Source: Candidatus Krumholzibacteriia bacterium
GTDB taxonomy: Bacteria; Krumholzibacteriota; Krumholzibacteriia; G020349025
Assembly: GCA_035649275.1 (NCBI GenBank)
Contig: DASRJW010000085.1
Location: 1 to 30,666, forward strand
Direction of reading: 5' to 3'
Length of the DNA stretch: 30,666 nucleotides
Shown: one piece after another, positions 10,802-17,934 of the stretch
How the letters are laid out: every line of letters begins with the position of its first letter
Position numbering within the stretch: position 1 is the first letter of the stretch
Position numbers and translations under genes: made by a program
Notes under the pieces: generated by a model
The model's database searches: none
Seen by the model: the letters and a program-made list of their open reading frames with translations, nothing else
Told to the model about the DNA's origin: nothing

Positions 10802-11443
10802 TCACCCGACCGGCGTCGTTCCGAGACTCGCGTCCAGGTCGAACAGTCCCCGGCGCAGGAGCCGTGGCGGCCAGCTGGTGCAGTCCACCAGAGTCGATCC
10901 CGGTCCCGGGGCCCGCGTTTCGAGACCGCGGTCGCGGCAGAACCAGAGATCAGTCTCACTGCCGAAGACCGCGTCGATCTCTCCTTCCCGCAACAGCGCT
11001 GCTGCGCCCGTGCGGTTGACGCTCGTCGAGAGTACGGCCGCACCGAGTCGCGCCAAGAGGGCGCGCAGCCGCGGGTGCGCCGGAACTCGGAACGCTGCCG
11101 TCGCTCCTGATTCTACCGTTTCTCCCCAGGGCTGCGCCTCCTGAACGCGCAGCACCGCGGTGAGCGGCGCCGGCCAGAGCCGCCGGAGGAAATCGAGCGC
11201 CCTCGGATCCTGGCCCGGAGTCAGGTAGGAAAGTAAGGCATCGAAGCAGGGCAAGAGGGCGAGGAAGCTCCTCGGGCTCTCGATCCCTTTCCAGGCCGCG
11301 ATCCGCCGCCTGCCCGCTTTGGAGGTGGCGACGGCGGAGAAACCATAGAGAGTCTCGGTCGGCAAGATCATCGCCTCCCCATCGGCAAGCAGACGGCAGG
11401 CCAGGTGGATTCCGCCCGGCTCGCCGAAGTCCATACACCGCAT
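10802..11443 (-). CDS. YrdC/Sua5/TsaC-family threonylcarbamoyl-AMP synthase-like protein
   Basis: 213 residues covering only the YrdC domain, without the extra C-terminal Sua5 domain. Family motifs: ILPTETLYGFSAVA (26-39; usual form fPTeTvYGLg-da) and LSTSVNRTGAAAL (138-150; usual form sTSAN-SG). TsaC makes threonylcarbamoyl-AMP for the t6A modification of ANN-decoding tRNAs. The normal KgR motif that binds substrate is WKGIESPRSF here (51-60), so the conserved Arg is replaced or shifted. The ATG at 11443 lies four bases after purE; a second ATG is three codons later. It may be a divergent paralogue; whether it is the cell's only YrdC protein cannot be seen here. Confidence 0.85.
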   Translation of the reverse strand: MRCMDFGEPGGIHLACRLLADGEAMILPTETLYGFSAVATSKAGRRRIAAWKGIESPRSFLALLPCFDALLSYLTPGQDPRALDFLRRLWPAPLTAVLRVQEAQPWGETVESGATAAFRVPAHPRLRALLARLGAAVLSTSVNRTGAAALLREGEIDAVFGSETDLWFCRDRGLETRAPGPGSTLVDCTSWPPRLLRRGLFDLDASLGTTPVG

Positions 11444-11447
11444 CCGC

Positions 11448-11909
11448 TTAAGTCCCCCACGCAGCACGCAGCGCGGCCAGGCGGGAACGCAGCGCTGCAT
11501 CCTCGAGCGCCAGGATCTGCGCCGCCAGGAGCGCCGCATTGACCGCCCCCGGCTTGCCGATGGCCATGCAGGCCACCGGGACACCCCGGGGCATCTGCAC
11601 GGTGGAAAGAAGTGCATCGAGTCCGCGCAGCGCCCCAGCCTCCAGGGGAACCCCGATGACCGGAAGCGGCGACGAAGCTGCCACCGCCCCGGCCAGATGG
11701 GCCGCCATGCCGGCGGCGGCGACGAGGACCCGGAGACCGCGGGCCTCCGCTTGCAGCGCATAGTCGCGGACGCGCTCCGGCGTCCGGTGCGCCGAGAGCA
11801 CCTGCAGCTCCGCGGGGATACCGAGCTCCTGCAGCTGTCGCAGGCAGTGCTCCATGATCTCGCGGTCCGATTCGCTCCCGATCAAGATGCCGACGCGCGG
11901 CTCTGCCAC
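11448..11909 (-). CDS. purE: 5-(Carboxyamino)imidazole ribonucleotide mutase, class I PurE
   Basis: 153 residues. It converts N5-CAIR to CAIR in purine biosynthesis. The N-terminal GSESDREIM (11-19) and [10 protein letters not shown] (38-47) motifs, the [12 protein letters not shown] segment, [20 protein letters not shown] and [14 protein letters not shown] are those of class I PurE. Class I normally works with PurK, which is not adjacent. No ATG fits; the GTG at 11909, with GGAG eight bases upstream, overlaps the end of purD by 28 bases. The YrdC-like gene follows four bases after its TAA stop. Confidence 0.96.
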   Translation of the reverse strand: MAEPRVGILIGSESDREIMEHCLRQLQELGIPAELQVLSAHRTPERVRDYALQAEARGLRVLVAAAGMAAHLAGAVAASSPLPVIGVPLEAGALRGLDALLSTVQMPRGVPVACMAIGKPGAVNAALLAAQILALEDAALRSRLAALRAAWGT

Positions 11910-13183
11910 GATGCACGCTCCAGGGCTCGAAGGGCGATGTCCTTGCGGTGGAAGCTGCCGGGGATGTGAAGGGCGCCGACGCCGGCATAGGCACGCTCCC
12001 GCGCTGCGGCCATGCTGCTGTCGCTGCCGACGACGGTGACGATGCGACCCCCGCTCGTCAGCCATTCCGTGCCGTGGCGGCGGACGCCGCCGGCGAACAC
12101 GGTGACGCCGAGCTCGCGCGCCGCCTCGAGGCCGTGGATGGGGCGATCGAGTTGCGGCGCCTCGGGGTAACCCTCGGAGGCGACCACCACGCCCACGGTG
12201 CAGCGATCTTCGTGCAACGCGCAGGGCGCCGCGGTCACATCGCCTGCCGCCGCGGCCAGAAGCAGGGCGAGGAAATCGCTGCGCAGGCGCGGCAGCAAGA
12301 CCTGCGCTTCCGGATCTCCGAGTCGACAGTTGTATTCCAGCACCTGTGGTCCCGCCGTCGTGAGCATCAATCCCAGGTAGAGGAAGCCGCGGTACGGCTG
12401 GCCTTCGTCCAGCATCCCCGCGAGCGTCGGCGCCAGGATACGCGACTCGACCGCGGCGAGGACCTCGTCTTGCAGATGCGGCACCGGCGAATAGGCCCCC
12501 ATGCCGCCCGTGTTCGGGCCGCGGTCGCCGTCGAAAGCGCGCTTGTGATCCTGGGCGCAGCCGAGGAGTCGATGGTTGTAGCCGTCGGTGAGGACGAACA
12601 CGGAAAGCTCTTCGCCGACGAGCAGATCTTCCAGGACGACGCGTCGGCCGGCATCACCACAAGCACCTTCCACGAGCAGGCGACGGAGTACGTGCACCGC
12701 TTCGTCGTGCTCCTGCACGACGAAGACGCCCTTCCCCGCCGCCAGACCATCGGCCTTGATGACGAAGGGGAGGGATCGCCCTGCCGCCGCCGCGCGGGCG
12801 GCGGCGAAGTCCTCGTGCACGCTGAAAGGGGCGGTGGGAATGGCATGGCGGCCCATGAATTCCTTGGCCCAGGCCTTCGAACCCTCGAGACGCGCGGCCT
12901 CGGCAGAAGGCCCGATGAAGCGCAGCCGGTGGCGATCGAAAATGTTCCAAGCGCCCCGCACCAAGGGATCCTCGCTGCCGGCAACGACGAGGCCGATGCC
13001 CTGGCGTCGCGCCCAGTGGGCGAGCGCCTCGAGATCGCCGAGCCCCAAGGCGACCGGGCGTGCGACATCGAGAATGCCGTCGTTGCCCGGCGCGACGAAG
13101 ACCTCGTCGGCACCGCGGCTCGCTGCGAGAGCCGCAGCCAGGGCGTGCTCCCGCGCGCCGCTTCCCAGAACCAGAATACGCAT
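11882..13183 (-). CDS. purD: Phosphoribosylamine-glycine ligase (GAR synthetase)
   Basis: 433 residues, normal PurD length. It joins glycine to 5-phosphoribosylamine with ATP, the second step of purine synthesis. N-terminal MRILVLGSGAREHAL is the PurD opening motif. The ATP-grasp core shows LPFVIKADGLAAGKGV, then AFDGDRGPNTGGMGAYSP and EYNCRLGDPEAQVLLPRL, the family's signature blocks. The ATG at 13183 has GGAAGGA about seven bases upstream, so I prefer it to an earlier in-frame codon near 13249. Its 3' end overlaps purE by 28 bases; purD-purE are a purine pair within a longer housekeeping transcript. Confidence 0.97.
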   Translation of the reverse strand: MRILVLGSGAREHALAAALAASRGADEVFVAPGNDGILDVARPVALGLGDLEALAHWARRQGIGLVVAGSEDPLVRGAWNIFDRHRLRFIGPSAEAARLEGSKAWAKEFMGRHAIPTAPFSVHEDFAAARAAAAGRSLPFVIKADGLAAGKGVFVVQEHDEAVHVLRRLLVEGACGDAGRRVVLEDLLVGEELSVFVLTDGYNHRLLGCAQDHKRAFDGDRGPNTGGMGAYSPVPHLQDEVLAAVESRILAPTLAGMLDEGQPYRGFLYLGLMLTTAGPQVLEYNCRLGDPEAQVLLPRLRSDFLALLLAAAAGDVTAAPCALHEDRCTVGVVVASEGYPEAPQLDRPIHGLEAARELGVTVFAGGVRRHGTEWLTSGGRIVTVVGSDSSMAAARERAYAGVGALHIPGSFHRKDIALRALERASWQSRASAS

Positions 13184-13337
13184 GCAGCAATCCTTCCGTG
13201 CACCAGCGCCGCCCGCACGGCCACGGGTGAAGGGCAGGGTCGCAGCCATTCAACACGAGAGATGGAGCGCTGGCAAGGCGCGCTGCAGCCACCGGTGCCG
13301 TCATCACACCGTGAAGGATCCCGGGAGCCAGGAGGCG

Positions 13338-14417
13338 CTAGCGGCGCCGATGGACCGGTCCAATGCGCACGAGCTCGAGCCGCACCGGTGTGCTTCGCTC
13401 CAGATCGAGCGCCAGGAGGGTGGTGGCGGCTTCGAGTCGCAGCGGCTGCACCCAGAGGTCGAGAGGTGCGACCCCCGCTCCGACATGATAGGAGAGCTGC
13501 AGGTGTTCCCCCCTCGCCACCGCACGCTCGAGGCGGAGCAGCAGCGGGTCCACCTCGGGTCGCCGCCGGGCGCGGCCGCGCGGCGCGGGCATGAAGACGC
13601 CGGGGAGCGCGTCGAGACGGGCCACACCGGCCGCCGCGAGAACATCGAGCAAGACAGCGAGAACGCGCGCTGTGGTGCGCGCGTCCTCCAGCGCCCGGTG
13701 CAGATTCCCGGTGACGAGACCGAGGCGCGACGCGACCCGCCCGAGAGCGGCGGGAGGGCCGAGGAGACGGCGTGAGAGGAGAAGGGTATCCACGACGGGG
13801 GCGGTGAACGGTTCGCGTCCGGCTTCGACGAGGGCTCGCTGCAGAAACGGCAGGTCGAAGCCGGCATTGTGGAAGACGAGAACTCGGCCGCACGCCGTTT
13901 CCACGAGCCACGGCAGCGCCTGCTCCAGCCGCGGCGCCTCGAGGAGCGCCGCAGCGGCGATGCCGTGCACGGCGCGAGCCGCCTGGGTGACCGGCTGGCG
14001 CGGCTGCACCAGCGTGGCGAACTCGCGGCGCAGCTCGCCCTCGCCGAGCACCACGGCGCCGATCTCGAGGATGTCGTCGTCCTGCTCCGGACCGCCGCCC
14101 GTCGTCTCCAGGTCGATGGCGCAAAACTCGAGTGTGGCGATCTCCCGTTCACCCCAAGGCGGCGGCAGGAGCGGCTCACGAGCGCGTGGGGCGGCGCCAC
14201 GGCGCCGGGGCGCTTTCCTATCGCGCCGCGTCAGGGCGCGCCGCTTGGCTCGACGGAGCAGCGCGGCGACTTCTCGCCTTCCCGCCACGGCGGGCGTGAT
14301 GAGCCGCTCGCCCGCGCCGCCGCGCCCGACGGAGCGGCCTTGCAACCAGTCGGGAGCTTCGGCGTCCACCCACTCGTAACCCTCGCTGCCTTTCCTGCTC
14401 TCCCGAGACTGCGACAT
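13338..14417 (-). CDS. DEDDh 3'-5' exonuclease with C-terminal WYL-like domain
   Basis: 359 residues in three parts. Residues 1-92 are a basic, Arg-rich region with no recognised domain. Residues 95-262 are a DnaQ-like exonuclease with all DEDDh residues: D102 and E104 in CAIDLETTGGG, D188 in HNAGFDLPFL, and H240/D245 in HRALEDARTT. Residues about 288-355 (DPLLLRLERAVARGEHLQLSY, then DLWVQPLRLE, LLALDLERS and VRLELVRIG) follow the layout of a WYL domain, but the WYL tripeptide itself is replaced. WYL domains bind nucleic acids or nucleotides and regulate defence and DNA-damage systems. ATG at 14417; no strong ribosome site. It lies 50 bases after the DUF1684 gene. Likely DNA repair or processing; the fusion is unusual. 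Confidence 0.85.
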   Translation of the reverse strand: MSQSRESRKGSEGYEWVDAEAPDWLQGRSVGRGGAGERLITPAVAGRREVAALLRRAKRRALTRRDRKAPRRRGAAPRAREPLLPPPWGEREIATLEFCAIDLETTGGGPEQDDDILEIGAVVLGEGELRREFATLVQPRQPVTQAARAVHGIAAAALLEAPRLEQALPWLVETACGRVLVFHNAGFDLPFLQRALVEAGREPFTAPVVDTLLLSRRLLGPPAALGRVASRLGLVTGNLHRALEDARTTARVLAVLLDVLAAAGVARLDALPGVFMPAPRGRARRRPEVDPLLLRLERAVARGEHLQLSYHVGAGVAPLDLWVQPLRLEAATTLLALDLERSTPVRLELVRIGPVHRRR

Positions 14418-14467
14418 GGGTGCAGTGTGGCAGATCCGCCGTGTTCCGGGCGCACCATCCATCCCAT

Positions 14468-15070
14468 TCAATGGGCCGCGAGGGGGAAGTTGCGCTCCCC
14501 CGCTTTCACCGCGAAGTCGAGGCGGTTCTCCGGCGGCGCCACCGGACAAATCCAGTGGGGGCTGTAGGCGCAGTACGGATTGTAGGCGCGATTGAAGTCG
14601 AGACGGAACTGTCCGGGCCCGAGCGGCTCGGGGTCCAGATAGCGCCCTGCCCCGTAGGTCTCGGCGCCGGAGGTGGCGTCGGTGAAGGGCAGGAAGAGAT
14701 GGGTACCATCGAGGGCTTCGAAGAGCGTGAGCTGGTGCTCCCGTCCGCCGTGTTGGAAGCGGAACACTCCCTTGCGGCGGTAAGGGTCGAAGGTGTCGTG
14801 CGAGGTCGGGAATTGCAGCGTGTCCGCCTGGGCGGGCGGCTGCAAGGACAGGGTGAACACCAGGTCGAAATTGGGCGGATAGTAGGACAGACCCTTGAAG
14901 CGCGGTCTCGTTTCCGGGGCGATGGGGCTTTCGGACGATTGTAGGAAGCGGTCCTTTTCCGTCCGGCTCCGCATCAGCGCCTCGACATAGGCGCGCTGCT
15001 CCGGCGTGCGCGTACAAGAACTGCTGGCGGCGAAAAGCAACAGGGCCGCGAGCAGCAGCCCACGCCTCAT
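14468..15070 (-). CDS. DUF1684 domain lipoprotein
   Basis: 200 residues. A short signal peptide (RRGLLLAALLLFAASSSC) ends in a Cys at 19, consistent with a lipoprotein. The mature part matches DUF1684 proteins, whose hallmarks are RLDFNRAYNPYCAYSPHW (156-173), CPVAPPENRLDF (175-186) and AGERNF near the end, plus GLSYYPPNFDL (60-70). The function of this family is not known; it is common in soil and marine bacteria. Its ATG overlaps the upstream gene's stop by four bases (ATGA), so it is translationally coupled to the unknown protein at 15067-15714. Confidence 0.9.
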   Translation of the reverse strand: MRRGLLLAALLLFAASSSCTRTPEQRAYVEALMRSRTEKDRFLQSSESPIAPETRPRFKGLSYYPPNFDLVFTLSLQPPAQADTLQFPTSHDTFDPYRRKGVFRFQHGGREHQLTLFEALDGTHLFLPFTDATSGAETYGAGRYLDPEPLGPGQFRLDFNRAYNPYCAYSPHWICPVAPPENRLDFAVKAGERNFPLAAH

Positions 15071-15714
15071 GGACGGGCCGCCACCGCGCAAGCTGCCTGA
15101 AGCGCCGTGCGCGCCGCGGGCGGATAGCAGAGGCCGTAGTCGAGGATGCGCCAGCGTCCCTCGTTCTGCCCGAGCCGCAGATTGACGAACGCTCCGGGGT
15201 CGAGGCTCGCCGCCAGCTCCTGCGGCACCGCCACCGGTCCGAGGAGAGCCCGGGAGGAAAGGGGTCGGAGGACGAGGTGCGAACCGCCGCGAGCCACGAT
15301 CTCGCAATAGTCGTCCACCTGCGCCGCCGGCCGCGTGGTGCGACGGGCCGGTTGCAGCTGCTCCAGGAGTTCCGAGGCCCGGGCGGCCCGGATCACCGCC
15401 CGCGCGATCGATTTGGTTTCGCGGCGGAATCCCCGCCGCCGGCGCGGCGAAGCATCCTGGGTGAGCCAGGCCACGAAGACACGAGCCGCGGCGCAGAAGA
15501 GACGGGTGCGCCGCACATCTTGAGGACCCAGCCGGCGCAGATACCAGTGACCGAGGAACGCCCGGAGCTCCCGCGCCGGCAGACGCGCCGCCGCACCTCG
15601 ACGCAGGCCGAGATAGGTGTCGAGACCCAGGGCCAGATCTTCGTAGGTCGCCAGGTGGGCGTGCCGCGAGCGACCGCGCACGTCGAGGAGGAATCGTTGC
15701 AGCAACGCGTCCAT
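15067..15714 (-). CDS. Protein of unknown function, helical N terminus resembling an integrase core-binding fold
   Basis: 215 residues; I do not recognise a named family. The first ~85 residues (MDALLQRFLLDVRGRSRHAH, YEDLALGLDTYLG, ELRAFLGHWYLRR, FCAAARVFVAWL) have the helix pattern of the SAM-like core-binding domain of tyrosine recombinases, but no catalytic R-H-R-Y domain follows. Residues 90-125 are basic; residues 135-195 look like short beta strands (LVLRPL, VAVPQEL, FVNLRLGQ, WRILDYGLCYP). The ATG at 15714 has AGGGGAG just upstream; an ATG at 15756 lacks one. It is the first gene of a small operon with DUF1684 and the exonuclease. A DNA- or protein-binding role is only a guess. Confidence 0.75.
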   Translation of the reverse strand: MDALLQRFLLDVRGRSRHAHLATYEDLALGLDTYLGLRRGAAARLPARELRAFLGHWYLRRLGPQDVRRTRLFCAAARVFVAWLTQDASPRRRRGFRRETKSIARAVIRAARASELLEQLQPARRTTRPAAQVDDYCEIVARGGSHLVLRPLSSRALLGPVAVPQELAASLDPGAFVNLRLGQNEGRWRILDYGLCYPPAARTALQAACAVAARP

Positions 15715-15849
15715 CGGCTCCCCTACCCGCCACCTGCCGGAAACCACCTCCCGCATGTCGCCACGCCGATGCCGGCGAGGGCAAGCGAAAAGCGCCCGCT
15801 ATCGCGGCGCCCTCCGCGCTGGGACTGGCTCGCCGGGGTGACCCGGGTT

Positions 15850-15881
15850 CCCTTCGCTTGCTGGTACACAGAACCGAAGGG
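15850..15881. repeat. Inverted repeat, hairpin-capable
   Basis: CCCTTCG (15850-15856) and CGAAGGG (15875-15881) are perfect complements separated by 18 bases. No T-run follows on either strand. It may be a dispersed intergenic element (REP-like) or chance; I saw no second full copy in the window, only a CCCTTCG echo near 15935-15942. Confidence 0.35.
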
Positions 15882-16098
15882 GTCGAGGCGACTCGTGGTG
15901 CAAGTCGGCGATCGATCATGCACCAGCGCTTCGACCCTTCGACCGAGATGACAGCTGGAAAGATCCGACCCAGATCGGTGTCCGGCACCTTCGGCCTAGA
16001 CGTCGGACAAATGTCCTCTGAAGTGGACAGCAGGGGACTCGCTCGGACCCTCGCGAGCGGGCGAATCCGACGCTCCCAACAGAATCGTAAGCTATTGT

Positions 16099-16122
16099 AA
16101 TTATTCATCTTGATGAATAATT
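16099..16122. promoter_or_regulatory. AT-rich perfect palindrome, probable operator or promoter element
   Basis: AATTATTCATC, two T residues, then GATGAATAATT: a perfect 11-base inverted repeat in the middle of the only AT-rich patch in the window. The symmetry is typical of dimeric repressor sites (MarR-, ArgR- or GntR-like), but it does not match one consensus well enough to name a regulator. It lies 22 bases before the putative small reading frame that starts at 16145 and about 385 bases upstream of the leftward gene at 15714. Confidence 0.5.
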
Positions 16123-16144
16123 CCAGACGCAATGGGAGCTTACG

Positions 16145-16252
16145 GTGTTTCTGGCACTCGTAGTGCTCTACATGACATTCGCGAGCGATCGGGTTCAGAG
16201 AGAAGTCGGATCACTCGGACTTGACAGAGCGGAGACTTCGTCCCCCCCTTGA
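16145..16252 (+). CDS. Possible small membrane peptide (35 residues)
   Basis: Too short for routine gene finding. GTG at 16145, preceded by GGGAG six bases upstream, opens a frame of 35 codons ending in a TGA at 16250-16252. The peptide begins with one hydrophobic segment, VFLALVVLYMTFA, followed by a polar tail (SDRVQREVGSLGLDRAETSS). This is the layout of many small inner-membrane proteins. Its stop falls inside the loop/stem of the intrinsic terminator at 16226-16264, and a perfect palindrome lies just upstream, so it could be a compact transcription unit. No homologue is recognised. A second overlapping frame (16132-16224, 30 codons) is possible but has no ribosome site. The unit could equally be a non-coding RNA. 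Confidence 0.3.
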   Translation: MFLALVVLYMTFASDRVQREVGSLGLDRAETSSPP

Positions 16253-16270
16253 AGTCTCCGCTCTTTTTTT
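16226..16270 (+). terminator. Strong intrinsic terminator, plus strand
   Basis: AGAGCGGAGACTTC (16226-16239) pairs perfectly with GAAGTCTCCGCTCT (16251-16264): a 14-base-pair stem with an 11-base C-rich loop. The second arm runs directly into a T tract (seven T in a row at 16264-16270). The T-run is on the plus strand only, so it ends rightward transcription. Neighbouring genes on both sides point left, so it does not serve any recognised gene; see the small reading frame at 16145. Confidence 0.88.
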
Positions 16271-16385
16271 GTGGTCCGACGGTCCGTTCTCTCCACCTTC
16301 TTCCCCCTTCCATTCCCACTCTCTTTTCCAGGCCAGGCGCCATTTCCCCCCTGGCGTGCTGCTGCATGCCTCGCCCGCCCAAGGA

Positions 16386-17864
16386 TCATCGACCGACCGG
16401 TTGAGGCTCCAGCGCGGGCATGGCGGGCTCGAAACCGTCCGCCGGCGCCGTGGCCGCGATGGCGTCCCGGACCACGTCCCGTACCCGTTCCTCCGTCCAC
16501 TCGAGATCGCGTCCGGCGAGAAACCCCTGGAAGCCGTCACCTCCTTGCGCGAGGAAATTGTTGGTCACCACGAGGAACTCTTTCTCTCGGGCCAGAGGGC
16601 GCCCTGCTTCGTCGCAGAGCTCGTCGCCGGCGCCAAGGCGCGCCCCGGCGAGACGCGCTTCCCTAGGGTTCGAAGCCACGAAGGCGGCGAGATCTTCGCC
16701 GCGCAGCCGCGCCGTCACCAGGATGTTTTCGAAAGGGACGAGTTCGAAGATGTCGCCTTCGGTGATCGCGCCAGCCTCGAACTCGGTGCGGACGCCGCCG
16801 ATGTTGGTCACCGCGACGTCCGCTCCGACACGTTCCTGCATCGCCGAGGCGATGAACGCCGCCAGGGCCTCCTCGTCCAGGCGCCGCGAAGCGCGCCCAC
16901 AGACGCGGGAGACGAAGGGCGCGGTGGTGCGCTGCACCGAATCCACGAACGCCGCCACCGCTGCATCCGGTGCCGCCGGCAGGGAATCGGCGTGCACGGG
17001 GATCCACACGGCCTCGGCACCGAGGACACGCCGGCCGTCCCAGCGCAACACGATCCGCCCGAGCGCCCTTCCCTTGGTACCGGCGGTGACCACGGGAATC
17101 CCTGCGACCTCTCCCGCCACGTAACCATGAATGTGCCCGCCGACGATGGCATCCACTCCCCGGGCGCGCTGCGCCAGAGCGGCGAGCGGGCCCCTGATGG
17201 CACCGGTGGAGTCGTGCCAAGCACCGATGTGACAGAGCAGCACCACGAGATCGGCACCCTCCGCGCGCACCAGGGCGACGAGCGAGTCGATCTGCTCCTC
17301 CGGCGGCCCGAAGCGCAGGCTCGCCACGTTCTGTGGCATCGTCACCCTGGGCGTCTCCGGGGTGATGAAACCGATGACGCCGAGCTTGATCCCGTCGCGC
17401 TCGAGGACGGCGTGGCTCCGCGTCCACTCGGGTTTCCCGCCGTTCTTCTCGAACACGTTCGCCGCCAGCATGGGGAAGCGCATCTCCCGCAGCCGCGCGC
17501 GCAGCGTATCGATCCCCCAGTCGAACTCGTGGTTGCCGATCGCCGCCGCGTCCACGCCGAGGCGTTCGAGGTAGCCCACCGTGGACCGGCCGTAGGAAAA
17601 GTTCGACTCCGGTGTCCCCTGCCAGTCGTCCCCCGCGTCCAAGAGAAAGGTGCGCCGCGGCCGCAGCTGGCGTTGGGCTCGGACCTCCGCCGCCAAGGCC
17701 AGCCCGCCACCCCAAGGACGGCCGCTCTCGGGCTCGATGCCGCCGTCCCCGAGCGCCCCGTGGAAGTCGTTGAGGCTGAGAAGAGTGACCTCGACGGGCC
17801 GGCGGGCGCAGCCCAGGGCCAGCAGGAGAAGAAGAAGAGTCACCAGAGCGCCGCTGGCTCGCAT
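16386..17864 (-). CDS. Lipoprotein 5'-nucleotidase / UshA-like metallophosphoesterase
   Basis: 492 residues. A signal peptide with a Leu-rich core (about 8-17) ends in ALGC (C19), suggesting a lipoprotein facing the periplasm or outside. The metallophosphatase domain has LNDFHG (31-36; D33, H35), LDAGDDWQG (75-83), IGNHEFDWG (109-117), CHIG and GGHIHGY. The C-terminal 5'-nucleotidase domain has NIGGVRTEFEAG, ITEGDIFELVPFENIL and NNFLAQGGDGFQGF, which bind the nucleobase. It hydrolyses extracellular nucleotides to nucleosides and phosphate. ATG at 17864 with GAAGG seven bases upstream. It follows the nucleoside ABC transporter by 70 bases in the same direction, a direct functional match: release of nucleosides next to their importer. 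Confidence 0.93.
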   Translation of the reverse strand: MRASGALVTLLLLLLALGCARRPVEVTLLSLNDFHGALGDGGIEPESGRPWGGGLALAAEVRAQRQLRPRRTFLLDAGDDWQGTPESNFSYGRSTVGYLERLGVDAAAIGNHEFDWGIDTLRARLREMRFPMLAANVFEKNGGKPEWTRSHAVLERDGIKLGVIGFITPETPRVTMPQNVASLRFGPPEEQIDSLVALVRAEGADLVVLLCHIGAWHDSTGAIRGPLAALAQRARGVDAIVGGHIHGYVAGEVAGIPVVTAGTKGRALGRIVLRWDGRRVLGAEAVWIPVHADSLPAAPDAAVAAFVDSVQRTTAPFVSRVCGRASRRLDEEALAAFIASAMQERVGADVAVTNIGGVRTEFEAGAITEGDIFELVPFENILVTARLRGEDLAAFVASNPREARLAGARLGAGDELCDEAGRPLAREKEFLVVTNNFLAQGGDGFQGFLAGRDLEWTEERVRDVVRDAIAATAPADGFEPAMPALEPQPVGR

Positions 17865-17934
17865 GCGACTGCCTTCGTTCCGCCTCGCCATCATTCCTGC
17901 CCTCGATCCATGCGGAGCCGGCATCGCCTCCGCC

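Larger units (their letters stand above)
15715..16144. other. Intergenic region upstream of the unknown-function operon
   Basis: About 430 bases without a gene I can support. It contains a hairpin-capable inverted repeat at 15850-15881 (CCCTTCG and CGAAGGG, 18-base loop), a short palindrome GGACA-AA-TGTCC near 16005-16016, and from about 16080 a sharp shift to AT-rich sequence ending in the perfect palindrome at 16099-16122. A plus-strand reading frame at 15858-16100 shows no family features or ribosome site. The promoter for the leftward operon (start 15714) should be here but was not clear by eye. Confidence 0.5.

Noticed and set aside
15858-16100. 80-codon plus-strand frame upstream of the AT-rich palindrome
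   Set aside because: No ribosome site, no recognisable motif, and low-complexity-like composition; it ends exactly where the AT-rich patch supplies a stop codon.
16132-16224. 30-codon plus-strand frame starting at ATG 16132
   Set aside because: It lacks a ribosome site; the overlapping GTG frame at 16145 has a better-placed GGGAG and a hydrophobic segment.
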